NCBI RefSeq assembly: GCF_009469615.1
Contig: NZ_SSXX01000004.1
Coordinates: forward strand, 248,001-312,000
Direction: 5' to 3'
Length of the DNA: 64,000 nucleotides
DNA from: Dechloromonas sp. H13
GTDB taxonomy: Bacteria > Pseudomonadota > Gammaproteobacteria > Burkholderiales > Rhodocyclaceae
Numbering within the stretch: position 1 is the stretch's first letter; every line of letters starts with the position of its first letter. The position numbers and the translations under genes are program-made. Below are positions 44,162-52,926 of the stretch, in pieces. The notes under the pieces were generated by a model. The model had not been told where the DNA came from and made no database searches. It saw nothing but the letters and a program-made list of their open reading frames with translations.

Positions 44162-44836
44162 TTGAAAGCCCTGGTTTTTTTCCTCGTCCTGGTCAATCTG
44201 CTGTTCTATGCCTTTGCGTCGGGCTCCTTCGGTCGCCCGGGCAACCCCGATGCCGGGCGCGTCGAGCAGCAGCTGGCGCCCGAGCGCGTGCGCATCGTTG
44301 GGCGCGGCAACCAGCCGCTGCCCAAGGAGGCCAACGGCGCGCCGGAGGCCGTTCCCCAGCGCAGCGCCGAGCCCGAGGAGCTGTGCCTGTTGTGGGAGCG
44401 CCTGCCGGCGGCCGAGGCCGACCAGCTGGCGTCGACGCTGGCCGAGAAGTTCGCCGGCGTGCGCGTCGAGCGCCGGGTCGTGGCATCCGAGGGTTCCGGC
44501 TGGTGGGTCTTCGTGCCGCCCCAGGCGAGCAAGGCCGATGCCGACAAGAAGGCGAGTGAATTGAAGGAACTGGAGGTCAAGGACTTCTTCATCATCCAGG
44601 ATGCCGGACCCAACCGCTTCGCCATTTCGCTCGGCGTCTTTTCCGGGGAAAAGGGCGCCCAGGGGCGCCTGGCCGAACTGAAGGCAAAGGGTGTCAAATC
44701 GGCGAAGATCGCGCCGCGTCCGGGCCGGGAACCCCATTTCTCGGTCGAGGCGCGCGGGCCGCTGGCGCAGCGCACCGACGTGCAGGCCGCCGCCACCGGC
44801 ATCGTGCCGAAGGCGACCGCCCAGGTCTGCAAGTGA
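44162..44836 (+). CDS. membrane-anchored SPOR-like hypothetical protein
   Basis: 224 aa starting at TTG (44162-44164) 4 nt after the trpB2 stop. One N-terminal membrane helix (LVFFLVLVNLLFYAFAS), a Pro/Glu-rich linker, then a domain (LAEKFAGVRVERRVVASEG, FFIIQDAGPNRFAISLGVF) whose length and pattern suggest a SPOR domain that binds denuded peptidoglycan. Overlaps coaE by 4 nt. The role in division is inferred. Confidence 0.65.
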   Translation: MKALVFFLVLVNLLFYAFASGSFGRPGNPDAGRVEQQLAPERVRIVGRGNQPLPKEANGAPEAVPQRSAEPEELCLLWERLPAAEADQLASTLAEKFAGVRVERRVVASEGSGWWVFVPPQASKADADKKASELKELEVKDFFIIQDAGPNRFAISLGVFSGEKGAQGRLAELKAKGVKSAKIAPRPGREPHFSVEARGPLAQRTDVQAAATGIVPKATAQVCK

Positions 44837-45456
44837 GCGGTTTCGTCGTCGGCCTCACCGGCGGCATCGGCAGTGGCAAGAGCGCCGCCGCCGACGCCTT
44901 CGCCGCGTTGGGCGTCGGCGTCGTCGATACTGATGCCATCGCCCACGAACTGACCGCCGCCGGCGGGGCGGCGATGCCGGCCCTGGTGGCCGAATTCGGC
45001 GCCACGGTGGCGACCGCCAGCGGCGCTCTCGACCGCGCGCGCATGCGGCGCCTGGCGTTCGCCGACCCGGCTGCCCGCGGGCGCCTGGAGGCCATCCTGC
45101 ACCCGCTGATCCGCACCCTGTCGGCCGAACGCTGCCGGCTCGCCGAATCGGCCTACGTCATTCTCGCCGTGCCGCTGCTGGTCGAATCGGGAAGCTATCG
45201 CGAGCGCTGCGACCGGATCGTTGTGGTCGACTGCCCGGAAAGCCTGCAAATCAGCCGGGTCATGGCGCGCAACGGGCTGGGCGAAGCCGAGGTGCGCGCC
45301 ATCATGGCGACTCAGGCGACACGTGGAGAACGGCTCGCGGTCGCCGACGACGTGATCGCCAACGACGGCGATCTGGCCAATCTCGAGCGCCAGGTCGGCG
45401 AACTGCACCGCAACTACCTGCGGCTGGCGTCGCGGAAAGCTAAAGCAAACTGTTGA
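44833..45456 (+). CDS. coaE: dephospho-CoA kinase
   Basis: 207 aa from GTG at 44833. VGLTGGIGSGKSAAADAFA (Walker A) and VGVVDTDAIAHELTA are family hallmarks. Catalyses the last step of CoA synthesis. GTGA overlap with the upstream gene. zapD follows 61 nt later. Confidence 0.96.
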   Translation: MSGFVVGLTGGIGSGKSAAADAFAALGVGVVDTDAIAHELTAAGGAAMPALVAEFGATVATASGALDRARMRRLAFADPAARGRLEAILHPLIRTLSAERCRLAESAYVILAVPLLVESGSYRERCDRIVVVDCPESLQISRVMARNGLGEAEVRAIMATQATRGERLAVADDVIANDGDLANLERQVGELHRNYLRLASRKAKANC

Positions 45457-45517
45457 GATTTGCCTGCAAATGGCTCAGAATTAGCGAAATTTTCCGTTCT
45501 TAAAAGCCAAAAAACGC

Positions 45518-46276
45518 GTGATCACCTACGAATATCCCTTCAATGAGCGCATCCGCACCTTGTTGCGTCTCGAAGATTTATTCGAAAAAACGGCTTATTT
45601 CGCGGAAAGCGACGGGCAGCTGGAACACCATACCGCGCTCGTCACCCTGTTCGAAATCCTGGAAACGGCCGGCCGCGCCGACCTCAAGATGGATCTCATC
45701 CAGGAACTCGAACGCCAGCGCCAGACCCTGCTGGCCTACCGCAACAACCCCGAGATTTCCGAAGAGGCCCTCTCCGGCGCCTTGTACGAGATCGAGCATT
45801 CGTCGGCTGCGCTGCTCGGCATGGCCGGCAAGATCGGCCAGTACCTGCGCGACAACGACTGGCTGATGGGCATCAAGAGCCGCGCCGCGATTCCCGGCGG
45901 CGTCTGCGAATTCGACTTGCCGTCCTACCATTGGTGGCTGCACCGCTCTCCGGAAGTCCGGCGTGAGGCGATCGCCGGGTGGACCCGGCCGCTGCTGCCG
46001 CTGCGCGATGCCGCGGCGATCGTGCTGCGCCTGCTGCGCTCGAGCGGCCGGCCCAAGCACCACACCGCGCTCAAAGGGCAGTTCCAGCTCAATCTCGGCG
46101 GCACCGCGGCGCAGATGGTGCGCGTCGAGGTCAGGACCGAGGAGCCGGCGATCCCCGAGGTCAGCGCCAACAAGTATTTCCTCAACATCCGCTTCACCAA
46201 CCCGTCAGCCGGCGAACTCAAGGCCCGGGTCTGCGAGCACGATGTGCCCTTCGACCTGACCTTCTGTAATCTATAA
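45518..46276 (+). CDS. zapD: cell division protein ZapD
   Basis: 252 aa from GTG (45518-45520). ITYEYPFNERIRTLLRLEDLF, PGGVCEFDLPSYHWWLH and VPFDLTFCNL are the ZapD (DUF1342) pattern; it bundles FtsZ filaments. The C-terminal codons ACC TTC TGT AAT CTA TAA are supplied by island 2; the original end ACC TTC TGC AAC CTC TGA sits at 53288-53305 next to yacG. The protein end is unchanged. Confidence 0.95.
   Translation: MITYEYPFNERIRTLLRLEDLFEKTAYFAESDGQLEHHTALVTLFEILETAGRADLKMDLIQELERQRQTLLAYRNNPEISEEALSGALYEIEHSSAALLGMAGKIGQYLRDNDWLMGIKSRAAIPGGVCEFDLPSYHWWLHRSPEVRREAIAGWTRPLLPLRDAAAIVLRLLRSSGRPKHHTALKGQFQLNLGGTAAQMVRVEVRTEEPAIPEVSANKYFLNIRFTNPSAGELKARVCEHDVPFDLTFCNL
46259..46272. repeat. attL of island 2 (zapD 3' end)
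   Basis: ACCTTCTGTAATCT; differs from 53288-53301 only at two third-codon positions. Confidence 0.82.
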
Positions 46277-46321
46277 CGACTTCCATCGTCATTTCATCCA
46301 GCCTCAATATTGCCTTCAAGA

Positions 46322-46343
46322 CCCCGCTGTTGCGGGGTTTTTT
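46322..46343 (+). terminator. Rho-independent terminator after zapD, inside island 2
   Basis: CCCCGC-TGTT-GCGGGG followed by six T, 45 bp after the zapD stop. It is carried by the island and stops coaE-zapD transcription before the integrase. Confidence 0.85.
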
Positions 46344-46447
46344 GTTTCTGGTTGTCTCATGAGCTATCATGGAATTAATGTGGCTGTATGTAGCCCGAGG
46401 TGTGGCTGGCGTAACTGCTGTGTAGCCAGAGTGATTGGGGGGGTGCG

Positions 46448-47719
46448 ATGGGAAAACTTACTGATGTCCAACTCAAGCAGTGGGTAAAGGCAGGCGAACA
46501 CGTTGCTAAATCTGATGGGAATGGGCTGACATTCACTTTGTCAGCTAGTGGTGTGGCCGCTTGGGTGTTGCGCTACCGTTTTGGGGGAAAGGCCAAGGAG
46601 AAAACCATTGGGCGTTATCCCGATATTTCTCTCGCTGATGCCCGGAAGATTGCGGCGGAGGATCGGGCAAAAATCCAGACAGGCACCGACGTTGCCATGG
46701 AAAAGAAGAAGGCCAAGTTGATAACCGCAGGGGCTTGGACAGTGAAGCAATTGGCTGAGGATTACTTGGAGAAATCCTCGGGGCGGATTGCCGAAACGAC
46801 GATCAAGGGGCGGCGGCAGCAACTCCGGGATTACGTCTTTCCCTTGATCGGAAATATGCCGGCCAGAGAGGTTGAGCCCCTCGCTCTGGTTGATATTGTG
46901 GAACGAGTGACTGTGAAGTCCCGTCATGTCGCACGGCTGGTGTTGATTGCGTTACGAGAAGTATTTGCCCATGGGATTGCTCGCCATGTGATTGCAAGCG
47001 ACCCCTCTGCTCATATCAAGTCAAACTCGGTAATAGGCCCTCGCCCGACAAGCAGAAGCCGCATCATGCTGAATGAACAGGAACTCCGGGCAATCTTCCC
47101 CCTTTTGCCGGAGATGGGGGTACAGAACGCCTTGATGTTCAAGATACTTGTTTCTACTGGCGTGCGGATTGGCGAGCTAATCAATGCGAAGTGGGTCAAT
47201 GTTGATTTTGAGAAACAGCTTTGGACAATCCCGGCGGAAGACATCAAAGGGCGCAAGGTGAAGGCAAGCAAGGGAGAAGACGTGAAGGATTTCGTCATTC
47301 CTTTGACCCCGCAAGTTATTGCTTCCTTTCTTGAACTTGAGTCGTTGGCGTTTGGATCGGCATATGTTTTGCCGATTCGGGCGCGCAAAAAGGCTGAAGG
47401 TGATGTCCCTATGGAGCCATCAACCTTTAACGCCGCGATCAATACCTTCTGTAAAAAGATCATGCAGGAAAAGTGTCGTCGATTTACGCCTCATGATCTC
47501 CGTTCAACAGCCAGAAGTCATTTGGGGGCGCTTGGTGTTGATTTTCTGGTTGCTGAGCGATGCATCAATCACTCGCTCGGGGGGCTCGTGGCTGTGTATG
47601 ACCAACATGACTACATAGATGCACGAAGGAAAGCACATACCAGCCTCTCGAACTACTTTGAGGCATGCGAGGCCGGCAGACCAAGTCATGTGAGTTCTGT
47701 TCAGCTTGCTGCTGCGTGA
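46448..47719 (+). CDS. tyrosine recombinase/integrase of island 2 (DUF4102 type)
   Basis: 423 aa. An N-terminal arm-binding DUF4102 domain (KSDGNGLTFTLSASGVAAW, IGRYPDISLADARK) precedes the catalytic set R240 (STGVRIGEL), H349-x-x-R352 (PHDLR), H375 (INHSLGG) and Y384 (VAVYDQ). It would integrate at the end of zapD. Clearly related to, but distinct from, the integrase at 20210-21487. The stop region overlaps the start of the next frame. Confidence 0.95.
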   Translation: MGKLTDVQLKQWVKAGEHVAKSDGNGLTFTLSASGVAAWVLRYRFGGKAKEKTIGRYPDISLADARKIAAEDRAKIQTGTDVAMEKKKAKLITAGAWTVKQLAEDYLEKSSGRIAETTIKGRRQQLRDYVFPLIGNMPAREVEPLALVDIVERVTVKSRHVARLVLIALREVFAHGIARHVIASDPSAHIKSNSVIGPRPTSRSRIMLNEQELRAIFPLLPEMGVQNALMFKILVSTGVRIGELINAKWVNVDFEKQLWTIPAEDIKGRKVKASKGEDVKDFVIPLTPQVIASFLELESLAFGSAYVLPIRARKKAEGDVPMEPSTFNAAINTFCKKIMQEKCRRFTPHDLRSTARSHLGALGVDFLVAERCINHSLGGLVAVYDQHDYIDARRKAHTSLSNYFEACEAGRPSHVSSVQLAAA

Positions 47720-47729
47720 AGGGGGCGAA

Positions 47730-48404
47730 ATGAGTTACGACACAAAACTTTCGGCCAGTAAATATTACCGCCTGACTGACCTTGCCTCACTATGGAAGCT
47801 GGATGTCTGCGAACTGCTGAGGCTTGTCCTTGAACGGGGAATTGGTGTTGCCATTCTTGAGTTTCGTGGAGCCGATCATTATGTTGCCGATCCTACTGAT
47901 GACGATGAATTTCCAAGTTGGGCTGTGTTCGTTGCCCCTGATGTTCTGAAAAGAATTGCGAGTGTAGGTGATGCGTATATTGGGGGAGGTATTCGCTTCG
48001 ATGAATCAGAGGCAACGCCTGTGTTTTTCCCGGAGCGTCAGCTTACTGCGGAGCACTTGATCGTTTTGCCAAAAGCCTTCGCAGAGTTGGCAAATTTGGT
48101 TGGCGAGGACACAAGTGAGATGGGGGCGGATGAGCAGGAAATGTCAATTGCACGCAGGAGCACACTGCTCAAGCAAATTGCAGCGTTAGCTATTCTTCTG
48201 TCTAAGGAACAAACGAAGTTCGCGTGGGGGGAGAGGCCCAACAGTTCTGCGATAGCACTTGCCATATCTCAAGCCATTGCGGCATTGCCAGCCGAACAAA
48301 TGGGCAATCAGAAGCTTAATTTTTACTCCGAGAGCAAGATCAATGACAGCATTCGTGAGGGGCTTGAATTGCTAGGATTCAAGAAGGTGAGCGACGAGAA
48401 GTAG
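47730..48404 (+). CDS. 224-aa hypothetical protein next to the integrase
   Basis: Starts MSYDTKLSASKYYRLTDLASLWKL; the ATG follows GGGGGCGAA. The N-terminal YYRLTDLASLWKLDVCELLRLV reads like a helix-turn-helix that picks up a target, and the C-terminus (FYSESKINDSIREGLELLGF) is helical. No family recognised. It occupies the int-alpA interval, as the 163-aa gene does in island 1. Confidence 0.65.
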   Translation: MSYDTKLSASKYYRLTDLASLWKLDVCELLRLVLERGIGVAILEFRGADHYVADPTDDDEFPSWAVFVAPDVLKRIASVGDAYIGGGIRFDESEATPVFFPERQLTAEHLIVLPKAFAELANLVGEDTSEMGADEQEMSIARRSTLLKQIAALAILLSKEQTKFAWGERPNSSAIALAISQAIAALPAEQMGNQKLNFYSESKINDSIREGLELLGFKKVSDEK

Positions 48405-48509
48405 GGGGGCAGGATGTCCATGGCAACAATCTTTTGTCCATGGACGCCTAGCGACACCGATAGCAGCAAACTTCGAGGCATCAGTTAATCGACCGCGAAG
48501 GAGCAGTAC

Positions 48510-48716
48510 ATGTCAAAGCAAGCAGCGACGCTCGGGGTGTTGCCTAGCACCGGCTATGTCCGCCAATCCCAACTGGTTCCGCACATCATTCCTTTCTCCC
48601 CAGCTACGCTTTGGCGGAAGGTGAAATCAGGCGATTTTCCTCGCCCCATCAAACTTTCTGAGCGTGTTACGGCGTGGGCTGTGGAAGATGTACGTGAATG
48701 GATGGGGAGCCGTTAA
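48510..48716 (+). CDS. alpA: AlpA-family transcriptional regulator
   Basis: 68 aa. STGYVRQSQLVPHIIPFSP, TLWRKVKSGDFPRPIKLSE and RVTAWAVEDVREWM; clear homology to the AlpA of island 1. A MerR-like DNA-binding protein that activates island genes. Its TAA overlaps the ATG of the replication gene (TAATG), so it controls and couples to it. Confidence 0.9.
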   Translation: MSKQAATLGVLPSTGYVRQSQLVPHIIPFSPATLWRKVKSGDFPRPIKLSERVTAWAVEDVREWMGSR

Positions 48717-50122
48717 TGGCTGCTTCAAATGCCATCCGTGTTTGCACTCTTGATTGGGAGTCGGGTGATGTAATTCGCACCCCCTCAACCATAGGGAAGG
48801 TAGAGGGGAAGGTACAGCCGAACCAGCGTGCTGTAATCGTCTGCGACTGGTTTCAGGCCACGATGCCCAGTTCCCTTCATGAACCTGTTCTGGCGCAACT
48901 GATTTCGGTATTTGGGATGCCAGAAACGAGGGATGACATCCCGAAGGAAATGCGTTGTTACCGGAAGTGTTTGCAGTTCGCTGATGGAGCAAGGTTTTAT
49001 CATCTCAACCGCTACAACGAAACATGTTGTTTGGTCATTTCGGGGAAAACGAAACCCTCCGAGCATTTTCCCTTGCTGAAGAAGCTATTTGATCTTGGAG
49101 TAAAAACTACTCGGGTGGATTTGGCTTTTGATGATCGACGAGGTGTTCTCTCTCTAGATGCCGTGTGTGATGCGGTGGATTCGGGGTGTGTTGTTTCGCG
49201 CTGGAAAGAATCTGACTCGAAGAAGAAAATCTCGCTTTCTTCTGGCGTTCAGCGGGGGCGGAGTATCCAGTTTGGAAGTAAGTTCAGTGCTTCTTATCTC
49301 GTCGCCTACGACAAAGGATTGGAGACGGGGGCTGCCGAAGAGGGAGAGTGGGTCCGCTGGGAAATCAGGCTTGCCGATTCAGAAGCAAGAAAATTTGCGG
49401 AAGCTTTTTTTGCAGATGCTCCAATGGAGACTGACACTGACGTTCGGTATCACGCTGTGAAAGCTAAGACAGACCCAGTCCTACTTTGTTATGACGCATC
49501 CGATATGGATGTGCTGGATAGCTACATGCCGCCCGAATACGTGGAACAGTTTAAGCGTCTCGCGTTAGATGCCCTGAAGTCCCGATTGTCGTTTCGGGAG
49601 CGCACCACTGTGTCAAACGTTAGCCGTGCAAAGCTGCTCCCATGGTGGGAGTCTTTCCTCGAATATTTTGATCCGCTCTCGAAAGAGCTATCCAATCAGG
49701 ACGAGGCAGGCTATGAGGGTGGTCAAAGCCTGACCGATAAGAAAATGCGCCGGGAGATTGCGGTTCGTAAGCAGGCAGAAGAAATGCTCACGGAGATTTA
49801 TGAAGAGAAATTCCGCCACCATGCCGATAATTACCTAGAAGAGCTAATACGCAACCTCCCAGAATACGGAGACCCCGCCCCCGCGAGGGGCGCTAAAGGT
49901 ATAGACGAAGCTACCTCAGCTCTCGTAGGACTATTGCCTATCCAAAATTACAACGTGATCCCCTTCCCTTTGACCCATGGGAGGGGAACCGGCGATTTCG
50001 ATAAGAGCTTGCAGCACCAGTTAGCCGATGTGATTGAACTGGCGGTTAGGGGGGGGCGAGTGCCGGCAGCGGATAGGGAGCAGCGGTTTTCCAGTGCAGT
50101 TACCTGCAATCCGATGTTGTGA
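48716..50122 (+). CDS. replication initiation factor (Rep_trans type)
   Basis: 468 aa from the ATG at 48716-48718. VIVCDWFQATMP near residue 41, TTRVDLAFDDRRG and QFGSKFSASYLVAYDKGLE fit the rolling-circle Rep_trans family of phages, plasmids and integrative elements. The C-terminal 100 residues are helical and unrelated to the core. It suggests the excised island can replicate. The active Tyr is not identified with certainty. Confidence 0.8.
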   Translation: MAASNAIRVCTLDWESGDVIRTPSTIGKVEGKVQPNQRAVIVCDWFQATMPSSLHEPVLAQLISVFGMPETRDDIPKEMRCYRKCLQFADGARFYHLNRYNETCCLVISGKTKPSEHFPLLKKLFDLGVKTTRVDLAFDDRRGVLSLDAVCDAVDSGCVVSRWKESDSKKKISLSSGVQRGRSIQFGSKFSASYLVAYDKGLETGAAEEGEWVRWEIRLADSEARKFAEAFFADAPMETDTDVRYHAVKAKTDPVLLCYDASDMDVLDSYMPPEYVEQFKRLALDALKSRLSFRERTTVSNVSRAKLLPWWESFLEYFDPLSKELSNQDEAGYEGGQSLTDKKMRREIAVRKQAEEMLTEIYEEKFRHHADNYLEELIRNLPEYGDPAPARGAKGIDEATSALVGLLPIQNYNVIPFPLTHGRGTGDFDKSLQHQLADVIELAVRGGRVPAADREQRFSSAVTCNPML

Positions 50123-50171
50123 AAAAGAGTTGGTCGGTATTAAGAAAATTCAATAATTATCAAGTCCATTA

Positions 50172-50510
50172 GTGGAGACAAGTGTGATTTCCCCTGACGC
50201 CTCACTTACCCCGTCGCAACTCAAGGCCGCTGAACTGCTTACCGTTGGGAAGATTGCCAAAGATGTTGCCAAGATCGTTGGTGTTACCCCTGAAACGATC
50301 TCGATTTGGAAACGTAAGCCGGCTTTTCGTGCCCTCTGCCAAGAGATGCGACTCCTTGCCTTGAACAATACAATCGCCGAAATCAATAGCCTGAATTCTT
50401 TGGCGGAGAACACGCTCAGGGATTTGATGGGGCCAGCCAATCCCCCAGCTATCAGGCTACGCGCTGCGCTGGGGGTATTCAGTAGTCCTAATTGCGATCT
50501 CTCGTTTTAG
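50172..50510 (+). CDS. helix-turn-helix protein (phBC6A51/small-terminase-like)
   Basis: 112 aa. SQLKAAELLTVGKIAKDVAKIVGVTPETISIWKRKPAF is a homeodomain-like HTH of the type seen in phage terminase small subunits and island regulators. Overlaps the convergent nuclease gene by 4 nt at the 3' ends. Probably a DNA-binding accessory of the replication module. Confidence 0.72.
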   Translation: METSVISPDASLTPSQLKAAELLTVGKIAKDVAKIVGVTPETISIWKRKPAFRALCQEMRLLALNNTIAEINSLNSLAENTLRDLMGPANPPAIRLRAALGVFSSPNCDLSF

Positions 50511-51013
50511 CTGCCCGCCTTGTTGGTCCCATTTGCTCTGATGACTGCATTCACAAAGTCGTGCCAGCCTGTTTCTTCATCCAAGAAGAAGGCTGCATCA
50601 GAGCCAAAGACCGCCTTGGTGGCATCGTAATAGGGCTTGTGGGTTTCTTTTTTGGTAATGTAAAGATAGGTCCAGCCAAGCCCTGCTGCGATGTTGCAGT
50701 ACTTTTGATACCTCTCAGCATCATCGCCAAAAATTCCGCCCGCCTTGATCTCGACGGCGGTATTTAATCCAACGAACAGATCAACCTTGGCACGGCCCTT
50801 CAGTGTTTTTTGCTGAGTGATTGGCAGGGTGATGTCTTGCAGTAGCAACTCATCTTCAAGGCATGAGTGAATGGTTTGCTCATATACCCAACCATTCAGT
50901 CCTTGGAATGATGGTTTTCGTCCTCTAGCGATTGGGATGGACTCAAGTCCCGTCATTGCAAGACAAAGGTTTTCATTAAAAATCCGCTCAATATCGCTGC
51001 CGTTGTATTTCAT
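50507..51013 (-). CDS. PD-(D/E)XK nuclease-like protein
   Basis: 168 aa from MKYNGSDIERIFNEN; GGGAGTAACC precedes the ATG at 51011-51013. GRAKVDLFVGLNTAVEIKAGG gives D78, E88 and K90 of the PD-(D/E)XK fold, with E45 in an earlier helix. Small size suggests a nicking or restriction-like enzyme. It is the only minus-strand gene of the island and divergent from the NrtR/ADP-ribosylglycohydrolase operon. Confidence 0.72.
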   Translation of the reverse strand: MKYNGSDIERIFNENLCLAMTGLESIPIARGRKPSFQGLNGWVYEQTIHSCLEDELLLQDITLPITQQKTLKGRAKVDLFVGLNTAVEIKAGGIFGDDAERYQKYCNIAAGLGWTYLYITKKETHKPYYDATKAVFGSDAAFFLDEETGWHDFVNAVIRANGTNKAGS

Positions 51014-51116
51014 GGTTACTCCCATTGATTTGTCTCAGGTGGCATCATGCATGCCCATGTAATTGCAGTGTGATTTTGTCATGTTATTGGCGGCGTGCAA
51101 CTAAGTGTGGCAGTAT

Positions 51117-51138
51117 CCGTTGCAGTTAATTGCAACGG
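51117..51138. promoter_or_regulatory. Perfect palindrome, candidate operator of the NrtR-like regulator
   Basis: CCGTTGCA-GTTAAT-TGCAACGG, 8-bp arms perfect, 9 nt before the ATG of the Nudix regulator. A possible promoter (TTGGCG 51087-51092, CAGTAT 51111-51116, 18-nt gap) would start transcription inside it. NrtR proteins repress by binding such palindromes and let go on binding ADP-ribose. Autoregulation is inferred. Confidence 0.6.
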
Positions 51139-51147
51139 GAGTGGAGG

Positions 51148-51813
51148 ATGTTGACCGATGGGGTGATCTATCCGCTGGTATTCGCTGACGTAGCCCTGTT
51201 CTCGATCCAAGAGCGGGACTTGTGTGTTCTTCTTGCTCGAAGAGCTAACGACCCGGAGGCGAACAAGTGGGCACTACCCGGAGGTATCCTAAAGCCGATG
51301 ATTGATGCTTCATTGGATCAGACCGCAGTTCGCATCATTCGTGACAAGGTTGGTGTTTCAGCGGGATGCGTCGAGCAGGTTCGGTTGTTTAGCGGGGCAA
51401 CGAGAGACCCAAGAGGCTACTCCCTGAGCCAACTCTATTGCGCCCTGCTCTCGAAGGATCAGGTGTGTGCGGTGGCAGGGCTGAAAACCAGTGAGGTTGG
51501 CTGGGTTCCGGTAAAGCTTGCTACAGATAAGGAACTGGCGTTTGACCATGGAGTGATGCTCACAGAAGCGTTGCAATTCCTGCGGGCGAAGATCAAGCAT
51601 CGTGCGCTGCCGCTTCATCTGCTCAATGCGACTTTTTCGCTCCTTGATCTACAAGATGCGTGCAGCCTCATTCTTGGCTCTCCAGTGGATAAGAGCAGTT
51701 TCCGTCGTCGAATGAAAGCCGAAACCTGTATTCGCCCTGTGCAGGGTCAATTCCGGGAGGGGGCTTATAGACCGGCCCAGTTGTATCAGGCAACTCCGGA
51801 TTTTCAGTTTTGA
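51148..51813 (+). CDS. NrtR-like Nudix-fold transcriptional regulator
   Basis: 221 aa from the ATG at 51148 (GGGAGTGGAGG upstream). Residues 1-145 form a Nudix fold (LCVLLARRANDPEANKWALPGGIL), but the Nudix box is degenerate (the catalytic REUxEE is lost). Residues 150-221 form a winged helix. This is the NrtR layout: an ADP-ribose-sensing repressor of NAD metabolism genes. Here no NAD synthesis gene is adjacent; the likely targets are itself and the ADP-ribosylglycohydrolase. Confidence 0.82.
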   Translation: MLTDGVIYPLVFADVALFSIQERDLCVLLARRANDPEANKWALPGGILKPMIDASLDQTAVRIIRDKVGVSAGCVEQVRLFSGATRDPRGYSLSQLYCALLSKDQVCAVAGLKTSEVGWVPVKLATDKELAFDHGVMLTEALQFLRAKIKHRALPLHLLNATFSLLDLQDACSLILGSPVDKSSFRRRMKAETCIRPVQGQFREGAYRPAQLYQATPDFQF

Positions 51814-51826
51814 CCAAGGGAGAATG

Positions 51827-52912
51827 ATGAGCGCGGATATTTCAAGTCGAGATAGATGCACCGGAAGCCTGCTCGGTGGGGCGGTGGGGGATGCACTAGG
51901 AGCACCAATTGAATTTATGTCGGCCTCCGAAATTGTGAGCCGTTTCGGACCTTCCGGAATTTCAGGCTATGTCCCTGTCTCGACAGGGCGGCTAGGATGG
52001 ATCACCGACGATACCCAGATGACCCTCTTTACCGCCGAAGGACTGATACGAGCAGGAGTAAAAGCTAAGCAGGATGGCAGTAGCCCGGATTATGTGGGTG
52101 CCACAGCGGATGCTTACCTCCGCTGGCTCGCAACCCAGAGAATGCTGGCGGCCCAGCCCGCCCCCCAAAATGGCTGGCTCTACAAGACGCGGGCTTTGCA
52201 CGAAATCTGCGCACCGGGAAGAACCTGTATCCACGCTTTGCAGCGAATCGCCCCTTCGGCCTCAATGCGAGCTACAAACGATAGCAAGGGCTGCGGTGGG
52301 GTGATGCGTGTTGCTCCCGTTGGCTTGTTTGGTCATCGTGTATTTTCGGGGGCGGGCGCAGAAAAAGCCATCTTTGAGTTGGGTTGTGATCTAGCAAGAA
52401 TTACTCACGGGCATCCAACCGGCTATCTGAGCGCCGGAGCTTTCTCGTTGTTGATTGCGTCGCTGATGGCAGGCGATGGGCTTGAGGAATCGCTTGGGCG
52501 AACGCTGTCCGTATTGATGACTTATCGTGACCATGACGAAACAAGCGGAGCCATTGAACAAGCAATTGCTCTTGCATCAAACGTTCCGGGGGACCATGTC
52601 GCGATGACTTCTCTCGGGGAGGGGTGGATAGCGGAGGAGGCTCTTGCGTTGGCTATTTACTGCGCCCTCTCGTATCCCGACGATTTCAGAAAAGCCTTGT
52701 TGCTCTCCGTCAATCACAGTGGGGATAGCGACTCCACAGGAAGCATCACGGGAAATATCTTGGGAGCGTTGCTCGGTACTCAGGCAATTCCTTCAGAGTG
52801 GATCGAGAAATTGGAGCTTTCTGATGTCGTTCGGCAGGTGGGTGCCGACTTGAACGATTTATTTGAATGGGACTTGATGGCTGACGATGTGGTTAGCCGT
52901 TATCCGTATTGA
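51827..52912 (+). CDS. ADP-ribosylglycohydrolase (DraG/ARH family)
   Basis: 361 aa. GGAVGDALGAPIEF, WITDDTQMTLF (TDDT metal ligands), HGHPTGYLSAG and SVNHSGDSDSTGSITG (second Asp-rich metal site) are the full DraG/ARH set; it removes ADP-ribose from proteins or small molecules with two Mg2+. GGGAGA precedes the ATG; a start at 51824 is equally possible. In the operon it follows the ADP-ribose-sensing regulator by 13 nt and precedes a 63-aa gene. Confidence 0.92.
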   Translation: MSADISSRDRCTGSLLGGAVGDALGAPIEFMSASEIVSRFGPSGISGYVPVSTGRLGWITDDTQMTLFTAEGLIRAGVKAKQDGSSPDYVGATADAYLRWLATQRMLAAQPAPQNGWLYKTRALHEICAPGRTCIHALQRIAPSASMRATNDSKGCGGVMRVAPVGLFGHRVFSGAGAEKAIFELGCDLARITHGHPTGYLSAGAFSLLIASLMAGDGLEESLGRTLSVLMTYRDHDETSGAIEQAIALASNVPGDHVAMTSLGEGWIAEEALALAIYCALSYPDDFRKALLLSVNHSGDSDSTGSITGNILGALLGTQAIPSEWIEKLELSDVVRQVGADLNDLFEWDLMADDVVSRYPY

Positions 52913-52926
52913 ACAAGGAGCTACAA

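Noticed and set aside
51241-51360. The Nudix protein of island 2 as an active hydrolase
   Set aside because: The Nudix box lacks the REUxEE glutamates, and a winged-helix domain follows, so a regulator fits better than an enzyme.
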